This document shows positions 35,857 to 44,267 of a stretch of DNA of 64,000 nt, in pieces. Source of the stretch: Aquibium sp. ELW1220 (GTDB taxonomy: Bacteria > Pseudomonadota > Alphaproteobacteria > Rhizobiales > Rhizobiaceae); the NCBI RefSeq assembly GCF_030398385.1, contig NZ_JAOAOQ010000020.1, positions 30,628 to 94,627 on the forward strand. Reading direction: 5' to 3'. Every line of letters begins with the position of its first letter. Within the stretch, counting starts at the first letter, position 1. A model generated the notes under the pieces. The model had not been told where the DNA came from and made no database searches. It saw only the letters and a program-made list of their open reading frames with translations. The position numbers were made by a program, and so were the translations under genes.

Positions 35857-35945
35857 TTTTATCTAAGCACGTAACCAAGTGTTTAATTATTTGACAATCC
35901 TTCGTAGGAATGAAATGCTGACACAGCAATTCGGGGGATTAAATA

Positions 35946-36527
35946 ATGAACCTTGCCTGCTCCGAAAATATGAACGATATATTTTGCTTGTTATTCTTTG
36001 CTCCAGTCGTATCAGCATTTGTATTCATGGCTAATTTTGTAGTTGCTATTTTTGCATTTACGATAGCAAGAAAGGCATTAATTACAAACCAGATTTCGCA
36101 TTTGTATGCGAAAACTATGGACCACAATAAGTTGATATTCGATAATGAATATCGCATGGTTGTGATCGATTTATTTCACGGACTTGAGGATGAAGAACTT
36201 AAGAAAAAGAGAGATATGCTGGAAAGAAAGGATGAGGGTCATTTTAATCTGTATTGGGCGACACGATCTGTTCACTTAAGTCATCTATTCTTATGTGCGC
36301 AGGTATGGATTATGTGCGGTGCCTCTGAGCGAAAGATCGCAAAGAGTTTTCCCGGATGGGTCATTTTTACCGAGAAGATAGCAAAAGAACTAGATAACAA
36401 GAGAATTGAAAGAAGTAACAGGCCTGATTGGTACAAGAAGGCGTGTCGGCAAATAAATCTCGACGACAATGAAAGTATATACGGGAAGAAATTTAATCGA
36501 GATTTAGTAAAATTACAGGAAAGATAA
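35946..36527 (+). CDS. AT-rich membrane protein of unknown function
   Basis: A 193-residue protein with a hydrophobic N-terminal segment (about residues 12-40, IFCLLFFAPVVSAFVFMANF) followed by a cytoplasmic-looking charged domain (LIFDNEYRMVVIDLFHGLED, WATRSVHLSHLFLCAQVWIM). I recognise no family. The codon use is strongly AT-biased compared with both neighbours. This, with the abrupt composition change at about 35860 and 36540, marks it as acquired. The ATG at 35946 follows GGGGGATTAAATA. Small single-gene membrane defence or abortive-infection genes can look like this, but there is no direct evidence. Confidence 0.65.
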   Translation: MNLACSENMNDIFCLLFFAPVVSAFVFMANFVVAIFAFTIARKALITNQISHLYAKTMDHNKLIFDNEYRMVVIDLFHGLEDEELKKKRDMLERKDEGHFNLYWATRSVHLSHLFLCAQVWIMCGASERKIAKSFPGWVIFTEKIAKELDNKRIERSNRPDWYKKACRQINLDDNESIYGKKFNRDLVKLQER

Positions 36528-36653
36528 AACCCACGAATATAAAGCCGCTCGTTCTGGGGTCGTTGGTTTCGCTGCACTTCGAGGCGACGAACGCTTCCCG
36601 CGCGCCGAAACCGCCTCTTGATCCCCACCCCGCACGGGAGGAGAATCGCGTCA

Positions 36654-37016
36654 ATGATTCGCGGACTCCTCCTCGTGCTCGCCTTCCTCGCCGCCATTGC
36701 CCCGGCGCGGGCCGACGAGATGACGTTCTTCGTCATGAACCGGGCGCCCTATGGCGTGGTGATCGAGTTTACCGACAAGGCGTCGGGGCAGGTCTGGCCG
36801 GGCGACGACCGGATCTACCTGCTGGAAAAGGGCGAGAGCAAGTCGGTGGCGATCGACTGCACCGGTGGCGCGCGCATCTGCTACGGCGCCTGGCGCAATG
36901 GCGACGACGGCACGGTGTGGGGTGTCGGACCCGACCGCGATCTGGAATGCAAAGACTGCTGCCTGATCTGTGCGCTTGGCCCCGGCAAGGGCGAGACGAT
37001 CGAGATCGAGCCCTGA
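36654..37016 (+). CDS. Small exported protein, DUF1036-like
   Basis: A 120-residue protein with a clear signal peptide (MIRGLLLVLAFLAAIAPARA, cut before DEM). The mature part has the sequence FFVMNRAPYGVVIEFTDKAS and three Cys clusters (SVAIDCTGGARICYG; CKDCCLICALGPGKG), so disulfides in the periplasm are likely. The family is uncertain; DUF1036-like proteins have similar length. A GGAGGAG site stands before the ATG. Confidence 0.75.
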   Translation: MIRGLLLVLAFLAAIAPARADEMTFFVMNRAPYGVVIEFTDKASGQVWPGDDRIYLLEKGESKSVAIDCTGGARICYGAWRNGDDGTVWGVGPDRDLECKDCCLICALGPGKGETIEIEP

Positions 37017-37026
37017 GGCGGTCCGT

Positions 37027-38133
37027 TCAGGCCGCCTGGCGCGCAGGGTGGGCTGCGCTGCCGCGGTCGATCGAGGCCCAGGCCGGTCGTTCGAACAGGA
37101 ACCGCCCGCGTCCGCTCCACGCCACCAGCGCATAAAGCACCGTGGGGCCGGCGATACCCGCCACCGTGGTCACGAGCGCCATCAGCCCGACGTTGGGGAT
37201 CACCCCGGTCGAGACCAGTGCGATGCGCGTCACCGCCATCGGCAGGAAGAAGGCGAGGTAGACGACGATCGAATGCGCGCCCAGCCAGCGCAGCCAGGCC
37301 GCCCACGGTGCCGAAGACAGGAGCGCGGCCACCGTGACGATGGCGAGCGCACCGGCAAGGCCGAGCACCAGCGACACGCCCGGCAGTTCCGACAGGCCGC
37401 CGGTCGCGCCGGTGTCGCCGATCTCGCCCTGGATCAGGAAGCCGAGCGCCTCCGGCGCGGGCGTGAAGACGAGGAGGCCGTTGACGACGCCGAAGGCCGC
37501 GAGCCCGGCGAGTGCTGCGCCCCGCCAACGCGCCACCGCCGCGGCGAAGGCAAAGACGTGCGGCGCGAAGGCATAGCCGACGAAGAAGAAGACGTAGCGC
37601 TGCGCGAACTCGTCGAAGACGACCGAGCCCGTGTGCACCGGCAGCGCCTCGAGGAGCGCCGCCCAGGCGACCACGAACCAGACCGGCAGCCCGCGCACCA
37701 GCCGCGTGAACAGGAAGAACACCGGCAGCACGTAGATGAACCACAGCGTGCCGAAGGGTTGCCACAGTGCCTGCAGCCAGCCCGAAAGCGGCGCTGACCA
37801 GCTGCCGGCCTCGGCCGCCATCTCGGGCGCCTTGAAGGCGAACTGGATGGTCAGCCAGAGAAGGTAGAAATAGAGGAAGTGGACCACCTTGCGGTCGAGA
37901 TAGCGGCGCCAGGGCCGGTCGATGGTCAGCGCCAGGAACAGGCCCGAGATCAGGAAGAAGTCGGGCATGCGGAACGGCCGCGCGAAGGCGACGACCGCAT
38001 GCATGAAGCCGCGCTCGCCCATGGCGATCTCGACGCCGATCGTGGCGTGAACCATCACCACCAGGATGATGCACAGCCCCTTGGCGGCATCCACCCAGTC
38101 CACCCGGCTCTCGGCCCGTTCGGTATCCGTCAT
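37027..38133 (-). CDS. Acyltransferase 3 family membrane protein
   Basis: A 368-residue integral membrane acyltransferase. The N-terminal RVDWVDAAKGLCIILVVMVH contains the catalytic His of the family. FRMPDFFLISGLFLALTIDR is the typical second motif, followed by about eight more hydrophobic helices. Such enzymes O-acetylate or succinylate surface glycans, for instance OpgC or NodX relatives. The acceptor here is unknown. The ATG at 38133 keeps the family start; the longer frame adds only a Pro-rich prefix. Confidence 0.9.
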   Translation of the reverse strand: MTDTERAESRVDWVDAAKGLCIILVVMVHATIGVEIAMGERGFMHAVVAFARPFRMPDFFLISGLFLALTIDRPWRRYLDRKVVHFLYFYLLWLTIQFAFKAPEMAAEAGSWSAPLSGWLQALWQPFGTLWFIYVLPVFFLFTRLVRGLPVWFVVAWAALLEALPVHTGSVVFDEFAQRYVFFFVGYAFAPHVFAFAAAVARWRGAALAGLAAFGVVNGLLVFTPAPEALGFLIQGEIGDTGATGGLSELPGVSLVLGLAGALAIVTVAALLSSAPWAAWLRWLGAHSIVVYLAFFLPMAVTRIALVSTGVIPNVGLMALVTTVAGIAGPTVLYALVAWSGRGRFLFERPAWASIDRGSAAHPARQAA

Positions 38134-38353
38134 CCCGTCGCGTCCCTTCGCCGGTTCCACCGGCCTCGGGCGCAACCCTACCGGGGCGACGCAACCAAAG
38201 GCTTAACCCGCGCCATGCTCACGCAAGCGTGATCCGGCAGCCTTCGCGCACTGCCACCGGCCGGCCGGGCGATCCCGCTTAATCTCCCCTTAAAACGCCG
38301 TCTTTAAGGTTCAGGGGACGGCCGGTCGAGGCCCACGACGACAGGCAGTACCG

Positions 38354-40576
38354 ATGGCCAAGCGCAGCAGGAACGTCCGGATCGAGCCACGCTTCGAGGA
38401 AACGCGGGGCCCGCGCGGCGCGGTCGAACTGACCGCGAGCGAGGACGACCGCGTCGTGAAGCCGGCGCGTCGGGCGGCGTCGGGCGGCAGCAAGGCGTCT
38501 GCGCAAGGCAAGGGCGCCCGCGGCGCCTCCGCCAGGGCGAGCCGGTCCCGCGGGCGCGGCAAGGGCTCGCGCGGCGGCTTCTCAGTCCTGGGCTTGCTGC
38601 GCGGCGGCGTCTACTGGGCACTGGTCGCCTCGATCTGGATCGGCATCGCCGGCGCCGCGATGGTGGCCTGGTATGGCGCGCGCATGCCGTCGGCCACCAC
38701 CTGGTCGGTGCCGGACCGCCCGCCCAACGTGCGCATCGTCGCGGCCGACGGCCAGCTGCTTGCCAACCGCGGCATGACCGGCGGCGAGGCGATCGGCCTG
38801 CACGAGATGTCGCCGCACATCCCGCAGGCCGTCATCGCCATCGAGGACCGCCGCTTCTATTCGCATTTCGGCGTCGACCCGATCGGGCTCGCCCGCGCCA
38901 TGGCCGCCAATCTCGTCGAGGGGCGGCTGGTACAGGGCGGCTCGACGCTGACCCAGCAGCTCGCCAAGAACCTGTTCCTGAATGCCGACCGTACCGTCGA
39001 GCGCAAGGTGCAGGAGGTGCTGCTGTCACTGTGGCTGGAGCAGAAGCACACCAAGGCGCAGATCCTCGAAATGTATCTCAACCGAGTCTATTTCGGCTCG
39101 GGCGCCTATGGCGTCGAGGCCGCGTCGCGTCGCTATTTCGGCAAGTCCGCGCGCGACGTGACCCTGTCGGAAGCGGCGTTGCTGGCAGGCCTGCTGAAGG
39201 CGCCGTCGCGGCTGTCGCCGGCGCGCGATCCCAAGGCTGCCGAGGCGCGGGCACAGCTGGTTCTGTCGGCCATGGCCGAGCAGGGCATGATCGGCGGCAG
39301 CGAGATGACGGCCGCCATCAGCGCACCCGCCACCCGCGCCGCCGCCTACTGGACCGGGTCGGAGCACTATGTCGCCGACCGGGTCATGGAGGAACTGCCG
39401 GGCCTGATCGGCGACGTCCGCACCGACGTCGTCGTGGAGACGACGATCGACCTGACGCTGCAGAAGCTGGCCGAGACCTCGATCCGCAAGCTGATCGCCG
39501 AAAACCGCGAAAAATTCGCGGTGACGCAGGGCGCGCTGGTCTCGATCGACAATTCCGGCGCCGTGCGCGCCATGGTCGGCGGCGCCGACTATGCCAACAG
39601 CCAGTTCGACCGCGCTTCCGAAGCGCGCCGCCAGCCAGGCTCGGCCTTCAAGCCCTTCGTCTTCCTCGCCGCGCTGGAGCAGGGACGCACGCCCGAGAGC
39701 ATCCGCAACGACGCGCCGGTGAAGATCGGCAAGTGGACGCCAGAGAACTACAACGGCAAGTACTACGGCGAAGTGACGCTGACGGCGGCGCTGTCGAAGT
39801 CGCTGAACTCGGTCGCCGCGCAGCTGGCCATGGAGGCCGGCCCCAAGGCGGTGGTGGAGGTGGCGCATCGGCTGGGCATCGAATCGTCCCTCGTTGCCAA
39901 CACCTCGATCGCGCTCGGTACTTCAGAGGTGACGCCGCTCGAACTGACCGCCGCCTACGTGCCCTTCGCCAATGGCGGCTACCGGCCCCAGACCCATTTC
40001 GTTCAGCGGGTGAAGAGCGCGGCCTCCGGCAAGGTGCTCTACGAGCATCCGCAGGGTGGCATCCCGCGCGTCATCAATCCGCAGTTCGTGGCGATGATGA
40101 ACGCGATGATGGCCGAGACGATTCGCACCGGCACCGCCCGCAAGGCCGATTTCGGCTGGCCCGCGGCCGGCAAGACCGGCACCAGCCAGAACGCGCGCGA
40201 CGCCTGGTTCGTCGGCTACACCGCCAACCTCACCACGGGTGTCTGGTTCGGCAACGACGACGCGACGCCGATGAAGGGCGTCACCGGCGGGTCCCTGCCG
40301 GCGATCGCCTGGAAGGACTTCATGACAGCCGCGCACGAGGGCGTGCCGGTGGTGGCGCTGCCCGGCGCCGGCTGGCGCCGCTATCTGCCGGCCGACGAGC
40401 CCGTGCGCCGTCCGGCCCTGCCGGTCGGCTCGCCCGAGGACGATGCGCCCGCGATCTCAAGTGCGCCGGCGCCGCGGCGCGACGAGACCACGGCCTCGAT
40501 CCGGCGGCCGAGCGCAGGCGTCGGCGAGGATTCGGGGCCGCGCGGCTCCATCATGGACATCATTCTCGGACGCTAG
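38354..40576 (+). CDS. Penicillin-binding protein 1A family (transglycosylase/transpeptidase)
   Basis: A 740-residue class A PBP that polymerises and cross-links peptidoglycan. A basic cytoplasmic tail (about 1-75, many Arg/Lys/Gly) precedes one membrane helix (about 82-108). The GT51 domain shows AIEDRRFYSHFGVD, GGSTLTQQLAKNLFL and LEMYLNRVYFGSGAYGVEAA. The transpeptidase domain has the nucleophile in RQPGSAFKPF (SxxK), SKSLNS (SxN) and AGKTGTSQNARD (KTG). A Pro-rich tail ends the protein. The ATG at 38354 gives the usual length. Confidence 0.96.
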   Translation: MAKRSRNVRIEPRFEETRGPRGAVELTASEDDRVVKPARRAASGGSKASAQGKGARGASARASRSRGRGKGSRGGFSVLGLLRGGVYWALVASIWIGIAGAAMVAWYGARMPSATTWSVPDRPPNVRIVAADGQLLANRGMTGGEAIGLHEMSPHIPQAVIAIEDRRFYSHFGVDPIGLARAMAANLVEGRLVQGGSTLTQQLAKNLFLNADRTVERKVQEVLLSLWLEQKHTKAQILEMYLNRVYFGSGAYGVEAASRRYFGKSARDVTLSEAALLAGLLKAPSRLSPARDPKAAEARAQLVLSAMAEQGMIGGSEMTAAISAPATRAAAYWTGSEHYVADRVMEELPGLIGDVRTDVVVETTIDLTLQKLAETSIRKLIAENREKFAVTQGALVSIDNSGAVRAMVGGADYANSQFDRASEARRQPGSAFKPFVFLAALEQGRTPESIRNDAPVKIGKWTPENYNGKYYGEVTLTAALSKSLNSVAAQLAMEAGPKAVVEVAHRLGIESSLVANTSIALGTSEVTPLELTAAYVPFANGGYRPQTHFVQRVKSAASGKVLYEHPQGGIPRVINPQFVAMMNAMMAETIRTGTARKADFGWPAAGKTGTSQNARDAWFVGYTANLTTGVWFGNDDATPMKGVTGGSLPAIAWKDFMTAAHEGVPVVALPGAGWRRYLPADEPVRRPALPVGSPEDDAPAISSAPAPRRDETTASIRRPSAGVGEDSGPRGSIMDIILGR

Positions 40577-40657
40577 CCCGCAATCCGGTTCGTGACCGGT
40601 CGCCGACCCTCGTCAGGGCGCTCGCGCGCGCCTACATAGGCCGCTGGAGATTCCCAC

Positions 40658-41407
40658 ATGTCGAACACAGAGACCCGCAAGACCATCGTGCTCACCGGCG
40701 CGAGCCGCGGCATCGGCCACGCGACCGTGAAGCGCTTTTCGCGCGAGGGCTGGCGGGTCATCACCTGTTCCAGGCAGGCCTTCTCGGAGGATTGCCCCTG
40801 GCCGCAGGGCGCGGAGGACCACATCCGCGTCGACCTCACCGATCCGGAGGACGTCGGCCAGGCCGTCTCGGAGATCCGCCACCGTCTGCAGGCGCTGGGC
40901 GGCAGGCTGGAGGCGCTGGTCAACAATGCCGGCATCTCGCCGAAGATGCCCGAAGGTGGGCGCATGAACTCGATCGACACGCCGATGCACGTCTGGCGCG
41001 ACGTGTTCCAGGTCAACTTCTTCGCTCCCATCATGCTGGCGCGCGGCCTGTTCAAGGAGCTTGCCGCCGCGGGCGGTTCGATCGTCAACGTCACCTCCAT
41101 CGCCGGAACCAGGGTGCACCCCTTCGCGGGCACCGCCTACGCCACGTCCAAGGCAGCACTCGGCTCGCTGACCAGAGAGATGGCTGCCGATTTCGGCCCG
41201 CACGGCATCCGCGTCAACGCCATCGCGCCCGGCGAAATCGACACCGCGATCCTGTCGCCCGGCACCGACAAGATCGTCGAGACCATTCCGCTGCGCCGGC
41301 TGGGCGAGACGGCGGAGGTCGCCGACATCATCTATTTCCTCTGCTCGCCGCAGGCGTCCTACGTCTCCGGCTCCGAGATTCACATCAATGGCGGCCAGCA
41401 TGTCTGA
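40658..41407 (+). CDS. SDR-family oxidoreductase
   Basis: A 249-residue classical short-chain dehydrogenase. The dinucleotide site is VLTGASRGIGHATVKRF, NNAGIS follows the fourth strand, and the catalytic Ser, Tyr and Lys lie in NVTSIAGTRVHPFAGTAYATSKAAL. The C-terminal motif GGQHV and APGEIDTAI are present. The Thr/Arg after the first strand suggests NADP use, weakly. Substrate unknown. It stands 80 bp after the PBP gene. Confidence 0.93.
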   Translation: MSNTETRKTIVLTGASRGIGHATVKRFSREGWRVITCSRQAFSEDCPWPQGAEDHIRVDLTDPEDVGQAVSEIRHRLQALGGRLEALVNNAGISPKMPEGGRMNSIDTPMHVWRDVFQVNFFAPIMLARGLFKELAAAGGSIVNVTSIAGTRVHPFAGTAYATSKAALGSLTREMAADFGPHGIRVNAIAPGEIDTAILSPGTDKIVETIPLRRLGETAEVADIIYFLCSPQASYVSGSEIHINGGQHV

Positions 41408-41534
41408 AGACCGAACGGCCGGGACTGGTGCTTGGCGAAGGATCAGGTAATCTTGCGGTTGCAAAGGCCGAGGGGGGACCGGAATACGACGGTTGCGGGA
41501 CAATCGAACCAACACGGCGAAGAGAGACGATTTC

Positions 41535-42578
41535 TTGGACGACAATCCCGATTTCAGAGGCCGCATGGCCAGGGCGATCGACGCGTTCGACTGGAGCACC
41601 ACGTCGATGGGGCCGGCCGAGGCCTGGCCGCTCTCGCTGCGCTCCGTCGTCCAGATGATGCTCCACCAGCGCCAGGCGATCTGCCTCTTCTGGGGCGCCG
41701 ACCTGAACATGCTCTACAACGACGCCTACGCGCCGATGCTCGGAGACAAAGAGAGGAATGCGCTGGGCAAGCCGTTCAGGGAGATATGGTCCGACGTCTG
41801 GAGCGACGTGAAGCCCTTCGTCGACAAGGCGATGGCCGGCGAGGGCACCCATGCCGAGAACCTGCGCCTCATGATGAACCGGAACGGCTTCGAGGAGGAG
41901 ACGTACTTCACCTTCTCCTACAGCCCGCTGTTCGATGACGAGGGCAATGTCGGTGGCCTGATCAACGTGGCCGTGGAGACGACGCAGACCGTACTGGCCC
42001 AGCGTACCCAGCAGATCCTGCGGCGGGAACTCATGCACCGGGTCAAGAATTCGCTGGCGGTCACGTCGAGCGTCATCTCGGCGACCTTGCGGCAGGCGCG
42101 CTCTCTCGATGAGGCGCGCGACACGGTCGGCCTGCGCATCGCGGCGCTGGCCGAGGCGCAGAACCTGTTCAACGAGAACGCCGACAACGCCGAGGTCGAC
42201 GCCGTGCTGCGCTCGGCGCTGCGAGCGCATCTCGACCACGAGAGCCGGATCAGCCTCACGGGGCCGACGGTGAAGGTCAGCCCGCAGCAGGCGGTCGGTC
42301 TCTCGCTCGCCGCCTACGAACTGGCGACCAACGCAATGAAGTATGGCGCCTTGTCGGTCGACGGCGGCCGGGTGAGCGTGTCCTGGGACACGCATGAACG
42401 GCGCGGCTTCAGCTTCACCTGGCAGGAAAGCGGCGGTCCGCCGGTCGAGCGGCCGGCCCGCACCGGCTTCGGCTCGCGCCTGACCAACCGCATCGTGGCT
42501 GCCTATTTCTCGGGAGAGGGCCATACCCATTACGACCGGGACGGGCTGCGCTTCGAACTGACAGGAAAACTGGGCTGA
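41535..42578 (+). CDS. HWE-family sensor histidine kinase with PAS domain
   Basis: A cytoplasmic kinase of 347 residues if the TTG at 41535 is the start; it follows GAAGAGAGACG. A PAS-like sensor covers about residues 25-140 (MLHQRQAICLFWGADLNMLY). The H-box is RRELMHRVKNSLAVTSSVIS with His168, the N-box ELATNAMKYGALS, and the W-x-E motif FTWQESGG. The last part reads GFGSRLTNRIVAAYFSGEGH. HWE kinases in rhizobia often feed general-stress or light signalling. No receiver gene adjoins; a PAS-LuxR regulator gene is convergent. Confidence 0.9.
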   Translation: MDDNPDFRGRMARAIDAFDWSTTSMGPAEAWPLSLRSVVQMMLHQRQAICLFWGADLNMLYNDAYAPMLGDKERNALGKPFREIWSDVWSDVKPFVDKAMAGEGTHAENLRLMMNRNGFEEETYFTFSYSPLFDDEGNVGGLINVAVETTQTVLAQRTQQILRRELMHRVKNSLAVTSSVISATLRQARSLDEARDTVGLRIAALAEAQNLFNENADNAEVDAVLRSALRAHLDHESRISLTGPTVKVSPQQAVGLSLAAYELATNAMKYGALSVDGGRVSVSWDTHERRGFSFTWQESGGPPVERPARTGFGSRLTNRIVAAYFSGEGHTHYDRDGLRFELTGKLG

Positions 42579-42635
42579 AGCCACAGACCGGCCGCATCGG
42601 CCGCACGCGGCGGACCGGACGCTTTCTGCCGCCCT

Positions 42636-43193
42636 TCAGCCGGGCATGCCCGACAGCGAGGCGAGCAGTTCGGCGACATTGCTGGCGCAGTACTTCTTGA
42701 GAAGGCGGGCGCGGTGCGCCTCCACAGTGCGCGGCGACAGGTCGAGCAGGCGGGCGATCTCCTTGCTCGTGCGGCCCTCGCCGAGATGCATCACGATCTG
42801 GCGTTCCCGCGTCGTGAGCTGCATCACCGGGCGATAGGCCGACAGGTCGGCGAAGGACCACACCGCCTGCGCCAGCGGATTGTCGCGCGTGAAGGAGTGG
42901 CCGCGCACGCGGCACCAGAACAAAGCTCCGTCCTTGCGGGCCATGATTCGTTCGTCGGAATACTCGTTGGCGCGTCGCAGGGGCTCGACGCCGACGTCGC
43001 GGATCCGCTCGAATTCCTCGTAGGTCGGATAGAGGAAGGCGAAGGACTGGTCGATCAGCTCCGCCCTGTCGTAGCGGAAGATCTGCGCGAACGTCAGGTT
43101 GCAGGCCCTGATGATCCTGTTCTCCGTCAGCACGATCCCCACCGGGGCGTGTTCGAAGGCCAGTGCCTCTAGCGTCGTCTCCCGGTCATCCAT
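42636..43193 (-). CDS. PAS domain-LuxR-type transcriptional regulator
   Basis: A 185-residue regulator. The PAS domain is at about residues 8-120 (FEHAPVGIVLTENRIIRACN, FRYDRAELIDQSFAFLYP, DGALFWCRVRG). The LuxR-type HTH is at about 125-180 (LTTRERQIVMHLGEGRTSKE, RTVEAHRARLLKKY). The ATG at 43193 places the PAS domain at the N-terminus; an upstream extension lacks similarity. It is divergent from the SDR/ABC-transporter operon with 114 bp between, so it is a natural candidate for its regulator. Confidence 0.9.
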   Translation of the reverse strand: MDDRETTLEALAFEHAPVGIVLTENRIIRACNLTFAQIFRYDRAELIDQSFAFLYPTYEEFERIRDVGVEPLRRANEYSDERIMARKDGALFWCRVRGHSFTRDNPLAQAVWSFADLSAYRPVMQLTTRERQIVMHLGEGRTSKEIARLLDLSPRTVEAHRARLLKKYCASNVAELLASLSGMPG

Positions 43194-43307
43194 GCGTATT
43201 TGTACGATATTGATGAGAAAGTGCCCGGGACGGATAGTACCAAGGCGCGCAGGATCGCAACACAAGAATCCGCGAAAATAATCCATGCGTGCGGGAGGAC
43301 TGCTTTC

Positions 43308-43433
43308 ATGAACCTGGCCGAGGGTTTGGCCATCGTCGCGGGCTCGCGTCCCGGTGGCACCATGGTGTCCGTTCGGAACGGGCGCACCGTCCGTTGCGCC
43401 GCCGTCGCCTCCGCGCAGGAGGCCGGCCGATGA
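43308..43433 (+). CDS. 41-residue leader ORF of the SDR/ABC operon
   Basis: A 41-codon frame (MNLAEGLAIVAGSRPGGTMV...CAAVASAQEAGR) with a strong GGAGG ribosome site 8 bases ahead. Its TGA overlaps the ATG of the SDR gene (ATGA). No domain is recognised. The ideal ribosome site and coupling argue that it is translated. It may be a leader peptide or a small protein of its own. The SDR gene itself also has a GCAGGAGG site inside this frame. Confidence 0.5.
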   Translation: MNLAEGLAIVAGSRPGGTMVSVRNGRTVRCAAVASAQEAGR

Positions 43434-44239
43434 GCGGCAGTGCCCTGGCCGGACGCACGGCCCTCGTCACGGGCTCCGTGCAGGGCATCGGACTGGCGAT
43501 CGCGACCGCGATGGCCGCCGAGGGTGCCCGCGTGGCGGTCCACGGCCTGGCCGCTCCCGAACAGGCTGCCGCTGTCGAGGCGCAGCTGCGGGTGGCCGGC
43601 GCACCCGAGACGGTCTTCCTCGACGCCGACCTGCGCGACGTCGACGCGATCGAGACGATGATGGCGCGCGCGGCTTCGTGGGGACCGGTCGACGTGCTCG
43701 TCAACAATGCGGGCATCCAGCGCACCGCGCCGCTGTCCGAAGCGACGGCGGCGATCTGGAACGACATCCTGGCAGTCAACCTGTCGGCCGCCTTCCACAC
43801 CATGCGGCTCGCCATGCCCGGCATGGGCGAGCGCGGTTTCGGCCGCGTCGTCAACATCGCCTCCGTGCATGGCCTCGTCGCCTCGAAGGACAAGTCGCCC
43901 TACGTCGCCTCGAAGTTCGGCCTCGTCGGGCTGAGCAAGGTCGCCGCGCTCGAATATGCCGCCTGCGGCTCGCGCGAGACCGGCGGCGTCACCGTCAACT
44001 GCATCTGCCCCGGCTGGACCGAGACCGCGATCATCGGCCCGCAGGTCGATGCCCGCGCCGCCGCCCATGGCGGCGACCGCGACGCCGGCATCGCCAGCCT
44101 CCTGTCGGAGAAGCAGCCGAGCCTGCGGACCTCGGATCCGTCGGAGATCGGCGCGCTCGCCGTCTGGCTCTGCCAGAGGCCGGCCCACAACATCACCGGG
44201 ACGGCAATCCCGGTGGACGGCGGCTGGACCGCCCAATGA
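43430..44239 (+). CDS. SDR dehydrogenase, 3-hydroxybutyrate dehydrogenase-like
   Basis: A 269-residue short-chain dehydrogenase. The NAD site is ALVTGSVQGIGLAIATAMA, then NNAGIQ. The catalytic residues lie in NIASVHGLVASKDKSPYVAS and KFGLVGL, followed by CPGWTETAI. Length and pattern resemble D-3-hydroxybutyrate dehydrogenases, and the insertion with SLLSEKQPS fits that group. It starts the operon with an ABC uptake system, so it may oxidise the imported hydroxy acid; this is inferred. Confidence 0.88.
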   Translation: MSGSALAGRTALVTGSVQGIGLAIATAMAAEGARVAVHGLAAPEQAAAVEAQLRVAGAPETVFLDADLRDVDAIETMMARAASWGPVDVLVNNAGIQRTAPLSEATAAIWNDILAVNLSAAFHTMRLAMPGMGERGFGRVVNIASVHGLVASKDKSPYVASKFGLVGLSKVAALEYAACGSRETGGVTVNCICPGWTETAIIGPQVDARAAAHGGDRDAGIASLLSEKQPSLRTSDPSEIGALAVWLCQRPAHNITGTAIPVDGGWTAQ

Positions 44240-44267
44240 ACGACACGCTCAAGAAGGAGGAGACGAC

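Noticed and set aside
31106..36556. A shared 15-mer (AAGCCGCTCGTTCTG) at 31106 and 36541 as possible attachment sites of an island
   Set aside because: A 15-base match is expected by chance or codon bias at about this frequency in 64 kb; the flanks do not match and the first copy lies in a coding remnant.
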